From PMG-095 sp049324695 (GTDB lineage Bacteria > Myxococcota_A > Polyangia > Polyangiales > Polyangiaceae), in assembly GCA_049324695.1 (NCBI GenBank), contig JBMOMJ010000019.1:62001-126000 (forward strand): a stretch of 64,000 bases of DNA, read 5' to 3'. Below the pieces are notes generated by a model, which searched no databases, was not told the origin of the DNA, and saw only the letters and a program-made list of their open reading frames with translations. The translations under genes and the position numbers were made by a program. Position 1 is the first letter of the stretch, and each line of letters begins with the position of its first letter. Shown here piece after piece: positions 1-7,801 of the stretch.

Positions 1-31
1 CTCCGCCGAGGCGGATGGCGTGTTCTGAAGA

Positions 32-340
32 ATGGGCACCAAGTACGACTCCGGCATCATTCAGAAATTCGCCGATCGGCTCTACCTCGAGGCGGACAAG
101 ATCGTTTACTTCTATGGAATCGCCGGAGCGGCACTGGGAGTCGGTGCCGGTTTCTTCGTTGGCAAACTGACGGTGGATAAAGACAGCACGACCCCAATGC
201 TTTTTCTGGGAGGTGCGTGCTGTGCTGTCTTCTTGGTGATCGGGCGCGCTCGTTCGTTCGCCTTGCGACTGCAGGCGCAAACGGCCCTGTGCCAGCTTCA
301 GATCGAGAGAAATACTCGGCGCGCGAGAGACGATGCCTAG
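32..340 (+). CDS. Small two-helix membrane protein, unknown function
   Basis: 102 residues. Two hydrophobic stretches (about residues 25-47 and 54-72) separated by a short polar loop predict a hairpin membrane protein with a basic C-terminal tail (NTRRARDDA). I do not recognise the family. The ribosome-binding site in front of the ATG is weak, and only 31 bases of upstream sequence are visible, so a start further left cannot be excluded. It points toward the DUF6414-like gene on the other strand, at the edge of the phage-derived region, and may be accessory cargo. Confidence 0.5.
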   Translation: MGTKYDSGIIQKFADRLYLEADKIVYFYGIAGAALGVGAGFFVGKLTVDKDSTTPMLFLGGACCAVFLVIGRARSFALRLQAQTALCQLQIERNTRRARDDA

Positions 341-398
341 CCTTGGGTCTCGAAGAGAAATCTCTTCAGGTAGTGCATGCCTTCACGCGTCACGCGCG

Positions 399-1280
399 TC
401 AGCCTATGGAACCGCCTAGCTTTCGAAATACCAGCAACGGCGTCATTCCGAAAAGAGACTTGGGCCGCCCCATCTGTTCTCGAACAACGGCAACGGCGCC
501 GCGCACAGCGTCATCGAATGGATTGTTTGCGCCTGGAGATGGCGGTTTCGGCTGCAGCTCGTCGGGTAGCGCATCAACTAGCCCTGCGACGTGCCATTGA
601 CCGGGAATGTTCGTCCCGAACTTGAGCATCATTTCTTCAGGCGAAACGCTCATGCGTTCGGGAACCATAGTGAACCAAACTCCCTCAGCGTCGCCTGATA
701 GCGTTCCCGTAACTGTGTGTGGCATCGTCTCAAGGACCGTCGCGATGAAGTCGGCGGGGGGATTCGATAGCGCCGGAGGCGCCGCGCTCGCCGCCTTTCG
801 TTCGGCGGCCCGCCTTTGCTGGCGCGTCAACTCAGGTTGCGATGCCTGTGACTGTGTTTGACCCATGAATAGCGTGGTGAGCTGCCGCCATAGCGGTTTG
901 AGCATACGCATATCTGTTACCGAGAGTCCTCCGGAGGTAACAACGAGGTCCCCAATCTCAGCGCCCGCGAGATCGCGTTTCACCATCCCCAATTCGTCGA
1001 AGACGTCCAAAAACTGCCTGGCGTGAAGCCAGAGAGGGTCGTACGTGCGGGTGCCCTTCTCCGTGTTCTTCAGGTTCGTCTCGATCTCGCCTTTTGCCAG
1101 CGTGAGCGCGCTCACTCCCGCAGTGGTGCGCAGGTTGCGGTCTGTTGAATCCTCGACCGTCAATTTTTCGAGATGACCGTGATTCTCGTCGGGGAGCTGA
1201 GAGAGAAAGACCGCGATTCGGACGTGGTCAACGTACAGAAAATCAAATACGGAATCGGTGCTTTGTTCGTCGTGCTCCAC
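399..1280 (-). CDS. DUF6414-like hypothetical protein
   Basis: 293 residues from a GTG at 1280 that has a GAGAGG ribosome-binding site about 8 bases upstream. A longer reading from 1328 would overlap the upstream gene by 86 bases without a better signal. The N-terminal segment FDFLYVDHVRIAVFLSQLP followed by Gly/Leu-rich sequence resembles the DUF6414 family (typically a D-x-x-R-I-x-x-F/Y-x-x-Q-L signature); this assignment is from memory. The centre has a basic, Ala-rich coiled segment (about 165-185). No catalytic motif is evident. It lies last in a three-gene minus-strand group with the two genes to its right. Confidence 0.6.
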   Translation of the reverse strand: MEHDEQSTDSVFDFLYVDHVRIAVFLSQLPDENHGHLEKLTVEDSTDRNLRTTAGVSALTLAKGEIETNLKNTEKGTRTYDPLWLHARQFLDVFDELGMVKRDLAGAEIGDLVVTSGGLSVTDMRMLKPLWRQLTTLFMGQTQSQASQPELTRQQRRAAERKAASAAPPALSNPPADFIATVLETMPHTVTGTLSGDAEGVWFTMVPERMSVSPEEMMLKFGTNIPGQWHVAGLVDALPDELQPKPPSPGANNPFDDAVRGAVAVVREQMGRPKSLFGMTPLLVFRKLGGSIG

Positions 1281-1533
1281 GAGCGATCCTCTCTCGCGTT
1301 TCCTCGGCGCGCTTGATTGTCTCCTCACCCTCGCGAAGAACGAGACGGGCTAGCCGCTCAAAGACGTTCTTTCGTACCGCCTCGGCGGAGGGCTTTGGAG
1401 TTGGGCGCTGACTGCCGGCCATCGGTTCGAGCGTACCCCAACGCTTCGCGGCGGCAAAAACTGTGCGTTCGTACAGCTCGATTGCCGCATATTCATCGTC
1501 CGACGACTCCTCGCGTTCGTCCCCGAAGCTCAT
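1243..1533 (-). CDS. Small charged hypothetical protein
   Basis: 96 residues, acidic at the N-terminus (GDEREESSDDEY) and strongly basic at the C-terminus (RGARRTKHRFRI), with a predicted helix in between. The start ATG overlaps the stop of the upstream gene as ATGA (1530-1533), which supports translation by coupling. The end overlaps the GTG start of the DUF6414-like gene by 38 bases. No family recognised. Confidence 0.5.
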   Translation of the reverse strand: MSFGDEREESSDDEYAAIELYERTVFAAAKRWGTLEPMAGSQRPTPKPSAEAVRKNVFERLARLVLREGEETIKRAEETRERIARGARRTKHRFRI

Positions 1534-1895
1534 CGGCGCTCCCTCAGCGCATCCTCAACCCGTGCCACGCGCCCACGCAGCCTGATCTGCCCATCGCGCA
1601 CGGCTTGCAGCCTGCGCTCCAAGGCGTCAAGCCGCGCGCTCTGCTCGGCCAGCTGAGCGTCGAAACTCTTCGGCTCGCGTGCGGGCGGTGGCTGGCTCTG
1701 CGCGTCGTACAGCTCGCGGTTGACCAGCCACTTCCCGCGCCGCCCGGTGACGCTGAGGCGTCGCATCAGCTTGCCATCGAGCATGATGTTCAGCGCGAAC
1801 ATGCGGCCGCGGAAGGTCTGCTCCGGGATGCCAGCTCCGCGGGCGAGCACGGCGAGCGATACCCACGGACCCTTCGACGGTTCGGTACGTATCAT
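1530..1895 (-). CDS. Winged-helix-like plus coiled-coil hypothetical protein
   Basis: 121 residues. The N-terminal half (about 10-65) has the spacing of a helix-turn-helix/winged-helix unit (SLAVLARGAGIPEQTFRGRM followed by a basic RRLSVTGRRGKW wing). The C-terminal 45 residues form a heptad-rich coiled coil (LAEQSARLDALERRLQAVR). This looks like a small phage or mobile-element DNA-binding protein. It heads a three-gene minus-strand group. Its start is only 17 bases from the divergent gene at 1913, so any promoters for the two genes overlap. Confidence 0.5.
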   Translation of the reverse strand: MIRTEPSKGPWVSLAVLARGAGIPEQTFRGRMFALNIMLDGKLMRRLSVTGRRGKWLVNRELYDAQSQPPPAREPKSFDAQLAEQSARLDALERRLQAVRDGQIRLRGRVARVEDALRERR

Positions 1896-1912
1896 CGTGC
1901 TAGCCTCTTGCG

Positions 1913-2683
1913 ATGATCGGGAAGTGTAAGCTGTGCCTGAAGGAGCAGGTCGAGCTTCGCTACAGCCACATCCTGCCGAGGTGGTCGCATAAGCGTGCGC
2001 GAGGCGCGAATAGCCCGCCGGTGATGATTTCCGATGGCAAGGCGCTGTACAGCTCCGAGCAGATCGCCGAGTACATGCTGTGCGACGACTGCGAGCAGCT
2101 GCTCTGTCACCACGAGAAATACGCGTCTGTCGTCTCGTACCAATCGCCCGACGATAGGGACGCGCGTTTTCTTGATTTGGTTGGGCCCGTAGTCGGCGCT
2201 TCTGACGAAGGATTTCGCATTGCCCTTCCCGGGGGCTTGGACACCGGCGCTCTGGTTTTTTTCGCTGTAAGCGTGTTCTGGAGGGCGTCCGTGTCGAACC
2301 TCGTGACCAGCTGCGATTGCGGGATCAAAACGAACGAGAGCATTCGGCGATTCCTGCTGGGCGAAGCGTTCCCGACGGACGCAACTTTGATCGTGTCCTT
2401 CGTTGACGTGCCGCTCGATAGCGAAGGCCACATCGCAACGATGTGCTCCACCCCTGTTTCCGAGGAAACGGACGGCATCGAGATCCATCGATTTACCTTG
2501 TTCGGCTTGTGGTTCTGCCTCTTTGTCGGAAAAAGTCTCCCAGGCTGGGCGACTTCCTATTGCGCGGCGACAACTCCCGAGCGCTACGTGGCGCTGGCAC
2601 CTCAAACCGCACTCGTTGACTGGATCGGAAGCTGGGCTTTCCAGGCGCGGCCCGTTGGTACACTCGCGAAGCAGGGGCGCTAG
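1913..2683 (+). CDS. Zinc-binding HNH-like hypothetical protein
   Basis: 256 residues. The N-terminus carries a CxxC pair (CKLCLK, residues 5-8) followed by ELRYSHILPRW, then a second CxxC (MLCDDCEQLL, near 56-59). This C-C/SHI-P/C-C layout is seen in a widespread group of uncharacterised HNH/treble-clef-like proteins and suggests one bound zinc. No complete HNH catalytic triad is certain. It is transcribed against the neighbouring minus-strand genes, like an accessory (moron) gene at the edge of the phage-derived region. Role unknown; a nuclease or defence function is only a guess. Confidence 0.6.
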   Translation: MIGKCKLCLKEQVELRYSHILPRWSHKRARGANSPPVMISDGKALYSSEQIAEYMLCDDCEQLLCHHEKYASVVSYQSPDDRDARFLDLVGPVVGASDEGFRIALPGGLDTGALVFFAVSVFWRASVSNLVTSCDCGIKTNESIRRFLLGEAFPTDATLIVSFVDVPLDSEGHIATMCSTPVSEETDGIEIHRFTLFGLWFCLFVGKSLPGWATSYCAATTPERYVALAPQTALVDWIGSWAFQARPVGTLAKQGR

Positions 2684-2688
2684 GTGCG

Positions 2689-2949
2689 TCACGACCGCTC
2701 CCCCCGGATCGTGTGCGCCAGGTGCAAGTAGTAGAGCGCTGAGCTCTCCTGCTCGTCTACCTCCGGATACATCGAGGCGGCAAGCGCCACGTCAGCGCTC
2801 GTCGATTCCACCTCGATGTCGCGCACCGCGAGCGCAAGTAAGCCCAGCAAACCCGCCCAGAGCGCGGGCGCCGCGTACCGTGCAACGGTGAGCGCGAGCA
2901 GCCCGCGATCGAGCGAGTCCTTCAGGTGGGGAAACGCTTCGTCCGCCAC
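2689..2949 (-). CDS. Small hypothetical protein, end of phage operon
   Basis: 86 residues from a GTG at 2949, one base after the TAG stop of the tail-like gene, which makes coupling likely. A longer start at 3024 would overlap that gene by 74 bases. The protein is helical and hydrophobic in the middle (LTVARYAAPALWAGLLGLLA), with an acidic C-terminal half. No family recognised. It is the last gene of the long minus-strand phage-like chain. Confidence 0.5.
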   Translation of the reverse strand: MADEAFPHLKDSLDRGLLALTVARYAAPALWAGLLGLLALAVRDIEVESTSADVALAASMYPEVDEQESSALYYLHLAHTIRGERS

Positions 2950-2950
2950 G

Positions 2951-3622
2951 CTAGAAACCCGAGGGCTTACTGGTGTTGTTGTCGAAGAGCTGCCTCGCGA
3001 CGTTCCGCGGATCGTCGGGATCATCGAAGAGGCGCTCGGGTGCGGTAAGGTATCCTTGAGAGCGCGCGAGCCGATCTGCGAGACGCTCGCCCTGGCCTTC
3101 GCTTCCTTTGCCGTCGCCGAAGTAGAAGTTCGCGCTCACGACGGCTTCGCGCCCATTCGCGGTCTTCTTGACCTTCACTTCTTTGGGCTCGTCGAACCAC
3201 TCCTCCACGACGATCCTGTATTTCTTCCCTCTGGTGCCCGTTGGCGCTTCGCCGATGAAGCTGATGATTCGAACGTGCGTAATGCCAAGCACGTTCGGTT
3301 CGGGGTGCTTGATCTCGACCGGCTGACGCTGCCGACCGGGACGGCGTGGATGGATCCTGTCGACGATCGCTTGCCATGCACCCCAGTGTTTTTCGGCGAG
3401 CCACACGTGGATGACAAACTTCGAAGGTTCGATTCCGTTGTCTTTTGACCGTGGGCCATCCTGGCCCTTCGCTCGCTTGGTGTTGACGTTGATTCCGCAC
3501 GAGAGCCCTTCAACCGTGCAGATGCCAGGAAGCACAACGTCGCCAAGAACCACCGTGTTCCATTCGGCGTCTCGCGTGCCGCCGGAGCCGGTCCAAGTGG
3601 GATATGCCAGATCGTCAGCCAT
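2951..3622 (-). CDS. Phage tail/baseplate-like protein
   Basis: 223 residues. The core (about 25-120) has the pattern of phage tail/baseplate proteins: DVVLPGICTVEG, KRAKGQDGPRSKDNGIEPSK, then a W-rich helix (LAEKHWGAWQAIVDRI) and VEIKHPEPNVLGITHVRI. I recall a family with a KDG..dxGyepa..wt.eqw...dpv.V.HP signature, so this is family knowledge rather than a searched match. The C-terminal half is charged and probably flexible. It starts 8 bases before the end of the preceding small ORF, whose last codons encode its GGAGGA ribosome-binding site. It suggests that part of a tail module remains. Confidence 0.5.
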   Translation of the reverse strand: MADDLAYPTWTGSGGTRDAEWNTVVLGDVVLPGICTVEGLSCGINVNTKRAKGQDGPRSKDNGIEPSKFVIHVWLAEKHWGAWQAIVDRIHPRRPGRQRQPVEIKHPEPNVLGITHVRIISFIGEAPTGTRGKKYRIVVEEWFDEPKEVKVKKTANGREAVVSANFYFGDGKGSEGQGERLADRLARSQGYLTAPERLFDDPDDPRNVARQLFDNNTSKPSGF

Positions 3623-3857
3623 TCGATCCTCCGTTCAAAAGAAAAGGCGACCCACGCTCACCCATCGGGGTAGTTGCTCGACGGGGAGCGAGGAGTGGCT
3701 GCGAATGCCGCGAGACCTGGAACTCGAGCCTTGGGCATTCACCACGCTCGGTCGAAGACACGGCGAGGAAGTCCTTGCGAAAGAACCCGCCGTGGCTCGC
3801 GGACGCGCTTTTCGTCCGAACGCCGATGGATGCGGCGCGACCCGATACATCCTTCAT
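3615..3857 (-). CDS. Small hypothetical ORF bridging two phage genes
   Basis: 80 residues, basic, without recognisable domains. Support is positional: the ATG forms an ATGA overlap with the stop of the upstream gene (3854-3857), and the stop lies 8 bases inside the downstream gene. It fills what would otherwise be a 230-base gap in a tightly packed operon. Composition is not strongly protein-like (Ser/Arg-rich), so it could be spurious. Confidence 0.35.
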   Translation of the reverse strand: MKDVSGRAASIGVRTKSASASHGGFFRKDFLAVSSTERGECPRLEFQVSRHSQPLLAPRRATTPMGERGSPFLLNGGSNG

Positions 3858-4336
3858 CGACCCTCGGCCACCTTCGCCTGAGCGAACTGCTCAGGTGTTA
3901 GGCCGCAGAGCTTCGCGACGTGGAGCTCGTCCGCGGTCAGGGTCGTCTTCTTGCCCGGTAGCTGATTGTAGAGTTCGAGGTCGCGTTCCTTGCGGAAGTC
4001 GTCCTCGCTGACGCCGGTGAGTTGGCAGACGCGCTTCTCGTCAGCGGTGAGCGGCGCGCCCATGCGCGCGATGATGGAGCTCGCCTTCTGCAATTCGGCG
4101 GCCGTGAGTGTTGAACCTTGCATCGTCGGGACCTCGGAATGGTTGGTTGGGGTGGGCGCGGCAACGTTGTGCGCCGTTGGTTGAGCCGCGTGGTTGTCGA
4201 AGCGAGCGCCGGAGCTTTCGTGTACGGCCGTCCACTCTTGCTCGCCCCGTCGTCGAGTCAGGAGTGCGCTGCCGCCACCTGCGAAGCGGCTCCCGAAGCG
4301 TTCAGCGAGCACCGGTCGGGAGAACATGCCGGTCAT
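3854..4336 (-). CDS. Phage protease/scaffold-tail-like protein with repeated LTADE motif
   Basis: 160 residues. The C-terminal 90 residues contain three related units: LTAAELQKASSIIARMGAP, LTADEKRVCQLTGVSEDDF and LTADELHVAKLCGLTPEQF. Such repeats occur at the C-terminus of Mu-like I proteins (prohead protease/scaffold) and related scaffold proteins. No protease domain is present, so this may be a separate scaffold or a C-terminal relic. An internal ATG at residue 72 (MQGSTLTAAEL) could also be the real start. It is coupled to both neighbours by ATGA overlaps. Confidence 0.5.
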   Translation of the reverse strand: MTGMFSRPVLAERFGSRFAGGGSALLTRRRGEQEWTAVHESSGARFDNHAAQPTAHNVAAPTPTNHSEVPTMQGSTLTAAELQKASSIIARMGAPLTADEKRVCQLTGVSEDDFRKERDLELYNQLPGKKTTLTADELHVAKLCGLTPEQFAQAKVAEGR

Positions 4337-4866
4337 GCGCTCGCTCCCGTCTCGCCGCGCGCCGGCAGCTGCTTGGGCTTAGCGACCACCTGTGCTGCAT
4401 CTCGGCGGTCGAGCTCCGCGAGCTGTTGGTCGATGTGGTCGACCAGTCGTTGCTCGTCAATCCCGGGCTCTCGGCAATTGCCGAAGATATTCGCCACGTG
4501 CTGCGCGGCGTGCTTCTCGGACATGCTGCCGCAACGGCGCCGTTCCTGAGCCATCGCGTCTTCGCGCTCGCGGCGAAGATAGGCCTGTCTCTGCACAAGT
4601 TCGGCGCGACGCTTGAGCAGGTTCTCACGCGAGTCGCTTACTTCGACGCGGCGCGGGCGTGCCATGGCCGCTAAATCTTCGAGCACGCCGTCGAGTGCGT
4701 TCTCGTGTTCACGTTCGCGGCTCGAGAGTGCCTCGATGGCCTTATAGTCCTGAAAGTCACGCGTTCGGCGGTGACGCTCACGCGCGTTCGCGAGGTCTCG
4801 TCGAACCTCTTCGAGAGCCGCGCGACGCTCCGTCGCCTCGGCTTCAAGCTGCTGTTTCGTTTTCAT
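4333..4866 (-). CDS. Coiled-coil hypothetical phage protein
   Basis: 177 residues from the ATG at 4866, which has AAGGAG six bases upstream. A second ATG at 4872 sits directly against that site and is unlikely. Most of the protein is heptad-rich and highly charged (EATERRAALEEVRRDLANAR; RAELVQRQAYLRREREDAMA), so a long coiled coil is predicted. A scaffold-like or structural role next to the repeat protein is plausible but unproven. The stop overlaps the next gene as ATGA. Confidence 0.5.
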   Translation of the reverse strand: MKTKQQLEAEATERRAALEEVRRDLANARERHRRTRDFQDYKAIEALSSREREHENALDGVLEDLAAMARPRRVEVSDSRENLLKRRAELVQRQAYLRREREDAMAQERRRCGSMSEKHAAQHVANIFGNCREPGIDEQRLVDHIDQQLAELDRRDAAQVVAKPKQLPARGETGASA

Positions 4867-4868
4867 GA

Positions 4869-5084
4869 TCATCTCCTTGGGTTTCCCCAGAAATCCACGT
4901 TTCGCTGCGGCTCCGCGTTGAGTGAGCGCAGGAAGTTGGTTCGGTTGCGATCTGCGCCTTCCAGCGCGGTAATGGCTGCGGCGAGCGATTGGGCATCGCC
5001 GGATGCTCGAGCGGCATCGACGACGGCGGCGGCTGTACGCACCGCGGCTTCGAGCTCGAGCATTTGGTCGTGAGCGGGTTTCAC
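4869..5084 (-). CDS. Small Ala-rich hypothetical protein after terminase
   Basis: 71 residues from a GTG at 5084 that overlaps the terminase stop as GTGA, with AAGGAG about 8 bases upstream inside the terminase gene. It is Ala-rich and helical (EAAVRTAAAVVDAARASGDA), ending in NVDFWGNPRR. No family recognised. Its last codons contain the ribosome-binding site used by the coiled-coil gene downstream. Confidence 0.5.
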   Translation of the reverse strand: MKPAHDQMLELEAAVRTAAAVVDAARASGDAQSLAAAITALEGADRNRTNFLRSLNAEPQRNVDFWGNPRR

Positions 5085-6622
5085 TTGCTGTACTCCTTGG
5101 GGGGCAGCATCCACGGGTCGAGCGCGGTGCGCTTCAGCGAAGCGCGTGCCTGGCTGTAGGCGTTCGAGTGCTCCGCCGTGCCCTTGTTGGCGGCTTCGAG
5201 CGCGGCCACGAACGCCGGCGCGAAGTCGCTGTGCCGACCGTCGGAGGTAGTCGGCAGGTGGATGGAATATCCCTGCTGGGTGGTGCGCTTACGAACGCCG
5301 AGCACGTCCTTTCGATACGTGCGCTCCGGCGGGTGCTCGACGCGGCCCGTGTGCACCAGGGTGGCGGCGTCCGTGAAGGCCTCGAGGCGGTTCGACGCCG
5401 TCCACGCGCGCTCGCGAAGCTTCAGCCCGTGCCGCTTCGCAATCGCCGCGCTCTCATTGGCGGCGTACTGATCGACTACCGCGGTCTCGATACCGTACGC
5501 GCGGCAAGCGCGCGCCACGTCCGCCCACGCGTGTTCCGGATCACTCGATAGGAACTCGCGGGCGAGCGCGACCTTGAACGTCGCCGGCTCTTTCGCCTGG
5601 TATGCCATGCGCACGCCCTTCGCCTTCGGTGTCTCGATGATTACGAGGGTCCACCGTCCCTTCCCAACGTCGACCGCGGCCGCGTACGCAGCATCAGCGG
5701 AGCGCGGGAGCTCGAGCGGCGTCTCGCGCGTGTGCCGGCGAATAGCCACCGGGTTGAAGAGTCCCTGCTCAGGGTCGATGAACTCGCCGAGAGCATTGAT
5801 GCGCCAGGCAACCTCGTCCTTCTCGCGTAGGCGATCGAGGCGCTCCGGCGTCCAGTAGGACGGGTTTCCCGCGGGGCCGGTGGTTCGCAGCACCACTACG
5901 TCGCTGGTCGGCTTGCCGAAGTACTGCTGGACGGCGTCGTAGACCGGGCCGCTTGGTGCCCACGGCGAGCCGATGCATTGGATCTGTGCGCCAGGCAGTA
6001 GGCGCTCGCGGATGGCGCTCAGGGCGTCGGAGAGGTTCACCACGCCGTCTTCGCGGCCACTCATGCGGGGCGCTTCGTCGAAGATGGCTCCGGCACACCA
6101 GCGAGCTACGAGGCCTGACGCAGCGCGCGCGCCCGCTACGACCGCGACCTCGACGAGCTTGCCGCTGGGGTGGCGAATCGTCAGCCAATCAGTGCCGACG
6201 TCGACGATCAGCGGCTCCAAGACGCGACTGGCCTTCATGGTGTCGACGAGCCGGCGGAAGGGAACGTCTGCGACGTCGAGCTTCAGCGATACGATGCTGA
6301 TGCGCGGGATTTCGCCGTGGCCGAGGCCCGAAACTTCGATGGTCTGCGAGTCCACGATGGCGCTGGCAACCGCGAGCGTGGTCTTGGCCGTGCGAGCGCT
6401 CGCGATGTTGAAGAACTCGCCGGGCTTGATGCCGCGCTCGGATGGCAGTGCCGCGACGGCCTCCTCGCCACCGAAGGCTGCGATGACGTCGGGGTGCCTG
6501 TGGAGTTCAGGCGGGAGCGGCTTGCCGTCGCGAACGTGGCAAGCCGATAGCTGCACGGGACCCGCAGTCGTGAGCCCAAATCCGTCGCGCGAAGTAAGCA
6601 GCTGCGCGGTCGTGATCTTCAC
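5081..6622 (-). CDS. Phage terminase large subunit
   Basis: 513 residues, the usual length. It would package phage DNA using an ATPase motor and a headful/cos nuclease. Visible motifs are a terminase-type Walker A (ASARTAKTT, 74-82), Walker B (AIFDEAP, around 180-185), a coupling-like IGSPW (218-221) and an RNase H-like nuclease with acidic residues at D318 (AVDVGKGRW), D384 (AVVDQY) and D466 (SDFAPAF). All key residues look intact. It is coupled by ATGA to the gene upstream and by GTGA to the one downstream. No portal gene follows, which is unusual. Confidence 0.85.
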   Translation of the reverse strand: MKITTAQLLTSRDGFGLTTAGPVQLSACHVRDGKPLPPELHRHPDVIAAFGGEEAVAALPSERGIKPGEFFNIASARTAKTTLAVASAIVDSQTIEVSGLGHGEIPRISIVSLKLDVADVPFRRLVDTMKASRVLEPLIVDVGTDWLTIRHPSGKLVEVAVVAGARAASGLVARWCAGAIFDEAPRMSGREDGVVNLSDALSAIRERLLPGAQIQCIGSPWAPSGPVYDAVQQYFGKPTSDVVVLRTTGPAGNPSYWTPERLDRLREKDEVAWRINALGEFIDPEQGLFNPVAIRRHTRETPLELPRSADAAYAAAVDVGKGRWTLVIIETPKAKGVRMAYQAKEPATFKVALAREFLSSDPEHAWADVARACRAYGIETAVVDQYAANESAAIAKRHGLKLRERAWTASNRLEAFTDAATLVHTGRVEHPPERTYRKDVLGVRKRTTQQGYSIHLPTTSDGRHSDFAPAFVAALEAANKGTAEHSNAYSQARASLKRTALDPWMLPPKEYSK

Positions 6623-7173
6623 TTGTCGTCCTTTCCGCCGAAAGCAGCCTCGAGAGCGCGGTGAGCGGCTAGCGGATCGCGCGGGCGGGCGGCCGCGGCG
6701 TCCTTGGCCATGAAAGCCGCTTTGAGCTCGAGCTGTGAGTGCTTCTCGGCGAGGTCTGCCGCGAGCTTGTGAAGTGCCGGTTCCCCGGTCTCAAACGCGC
6801 GTGCCGCTACCTGTCGCTGGGACGCGAGCACCAGCGCTGCCGAGGCCAGCACCGCGCAGGTCCCCGCGTCGGCGTAACCGGTGGCTCCCGCGACCTCACG
6901 CACACGGCGCTGGCGGTAGCGATCGGCACGACGCAAATCCTTGCGTGCTAGCTCCGGCACGTTGTCGGCAGGCCTGCCCAGAAGTGCCAGCGAGGGCGCT
7001 CGACCCTGCGCCGCCTTGTTGCCCTTCTGGAACGGCTTGCCGCGGCCCTTCCGCTCCGCGAGATTGCGTGCCGTTTCCTCGGGGTTCGCGGGCCGCAAAT
7101 CCTTCAGTGGCAGCTCGACGTGCGGCTGACCAGCGCCGGCGCCGTGGCCATTGCGCAGGGGGTTGATGCTCAT
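6619..7173 (-). CDS. Possible small terminase-like or hypothetical phage protein
   Basis: 184 residues. The N-terminal part contains GRGKPFQKGNKAAQGRAP, a basic Gly/Asn/Gln-rich stretch often seen at the start of small-terminase-like and packaging proteins. The remainder is Ala-rich and helical. Its position directly before the large terminase, joined by an ATGA overlap, fits a packaging partner, but no HTH is clear. The start overlaps the preceding gene as ATGA. Confidence 0.5.
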   Translation of the reverse strand: MSINPLRNGHGAGAGQPHVELPLKDLRPANPEETARNLAERKGRGKPFQKGNKAAQGRAPSLALLGRPADNVPELARKDLRRADRYRQRRVREVAGATGYADAGTCAVLASAALVLASQRQVAARAFETGEPALHKLAADLAEKHSQLELKAAFMAKDAAAARPRDPLAAHRALEAAFGGKDDK

Positions 7174-7475
7174 GGCCAGAGCTCCTTTTCGAGGCGACGG
7201 CGCACCTCGCGCAGTTCGTCACGTTCAGGCCAGCGCGGATGTTCGAGCTCAAGCTGGTCTTCGGCGCGCGTGAGAGCGTCGGCCATAGCCTCGCGAGCGG
7301 CCCGCTTCCCGAAGTCGTCGGGCGTGCGTCCTGAGGCTCGGTAGCGCGCGACCACTTCGTCTCGGACTCGGGGCGGCACAGACTTGATCCAGACGCCGAA
7401 CGGAAGGGCTTGTTTCCTGCTGCCGACCCGCGAGTCGGTTCGCTCTCGCGCGTTTTCGAGCGTCGGATGGGTCAT
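7170..7475 (-). CDS. Hypothetical phage protein
   Basis: 101 residues from the ATG at 7475, which overlaps the upstream stop as ATGA. An in-frame start at 7622 would run through the neighbour. The protein reads MTHPTLENARERTDSR, then LPFGVWIKSVPPRVRDEVVA and a charged helical C-terminus with ELEHPRWPERDELREVRR. No domain recognised. It sits between the replication and packaging genes. Confidence 0.5.
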   Translation of the reverse strand: MTHPTLENARERTDSRVGSRKQALPFGVWIKSVPPRVRDEVVARYRASGRTPDDFGKRAAREAMADALTRAEDQLELEHPRWPERDELREVRRRLEKELWP

Positions 7476-7801
7476 GGGTGCCTCCGAGGGGGCAAGCGCG
7501 CTGTATCGGTCGCCAGCGCGGTTGGCGCGCCTGATCGCCGCAGTCGCATTGGCTGCGCGTAAGTGAGCGGAATCACATTGGCGACGCGGCAGGCGCTCGC
7601 GAGCGAAGCGATCACCTCGCACCCGCTCAACCGACCCGAGGCTGAAATCCTGCTGGTTTCGCGATCGTGCCGTCGGGTCTGCAGCCCGTTGCTTGCGATC
7701 ACCCAGGCGCGGAAAGCCGCGCCGAAAGAGGACTCACCGTCGAAACGGATCTCTTTCCGGGTGCGAGCGATCTCGAGTGTGCGGCGGGTGCGGCGGTTCA
7801 C
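7472..7801 (-). CDS. Hypothetical phage protein
   Basis: 109 residues from a GTG at 7801 overlapping the stop of the replication initiator as GTGA. Charged N-terminus (RRTRRTLEIARTRKEIRFDG), followed by a mixed alpha/beta-like region (FGAAFRAWVIASNGLQTRR; CEVIASLASACRVANVIPL). No family recognised. Coupling at both ends argues that it is translated. Confidence 0.45.
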   Translation of the reverse strand: MNRRTRRTLEIARTRKEIRFDGESSFGAAFRAWVIASNGLQTRRHDRETSRISASGRLSGCEVIASLASACRVANVIPLTYAQPMRLRRSGAPTALATDTARLPPRRHP

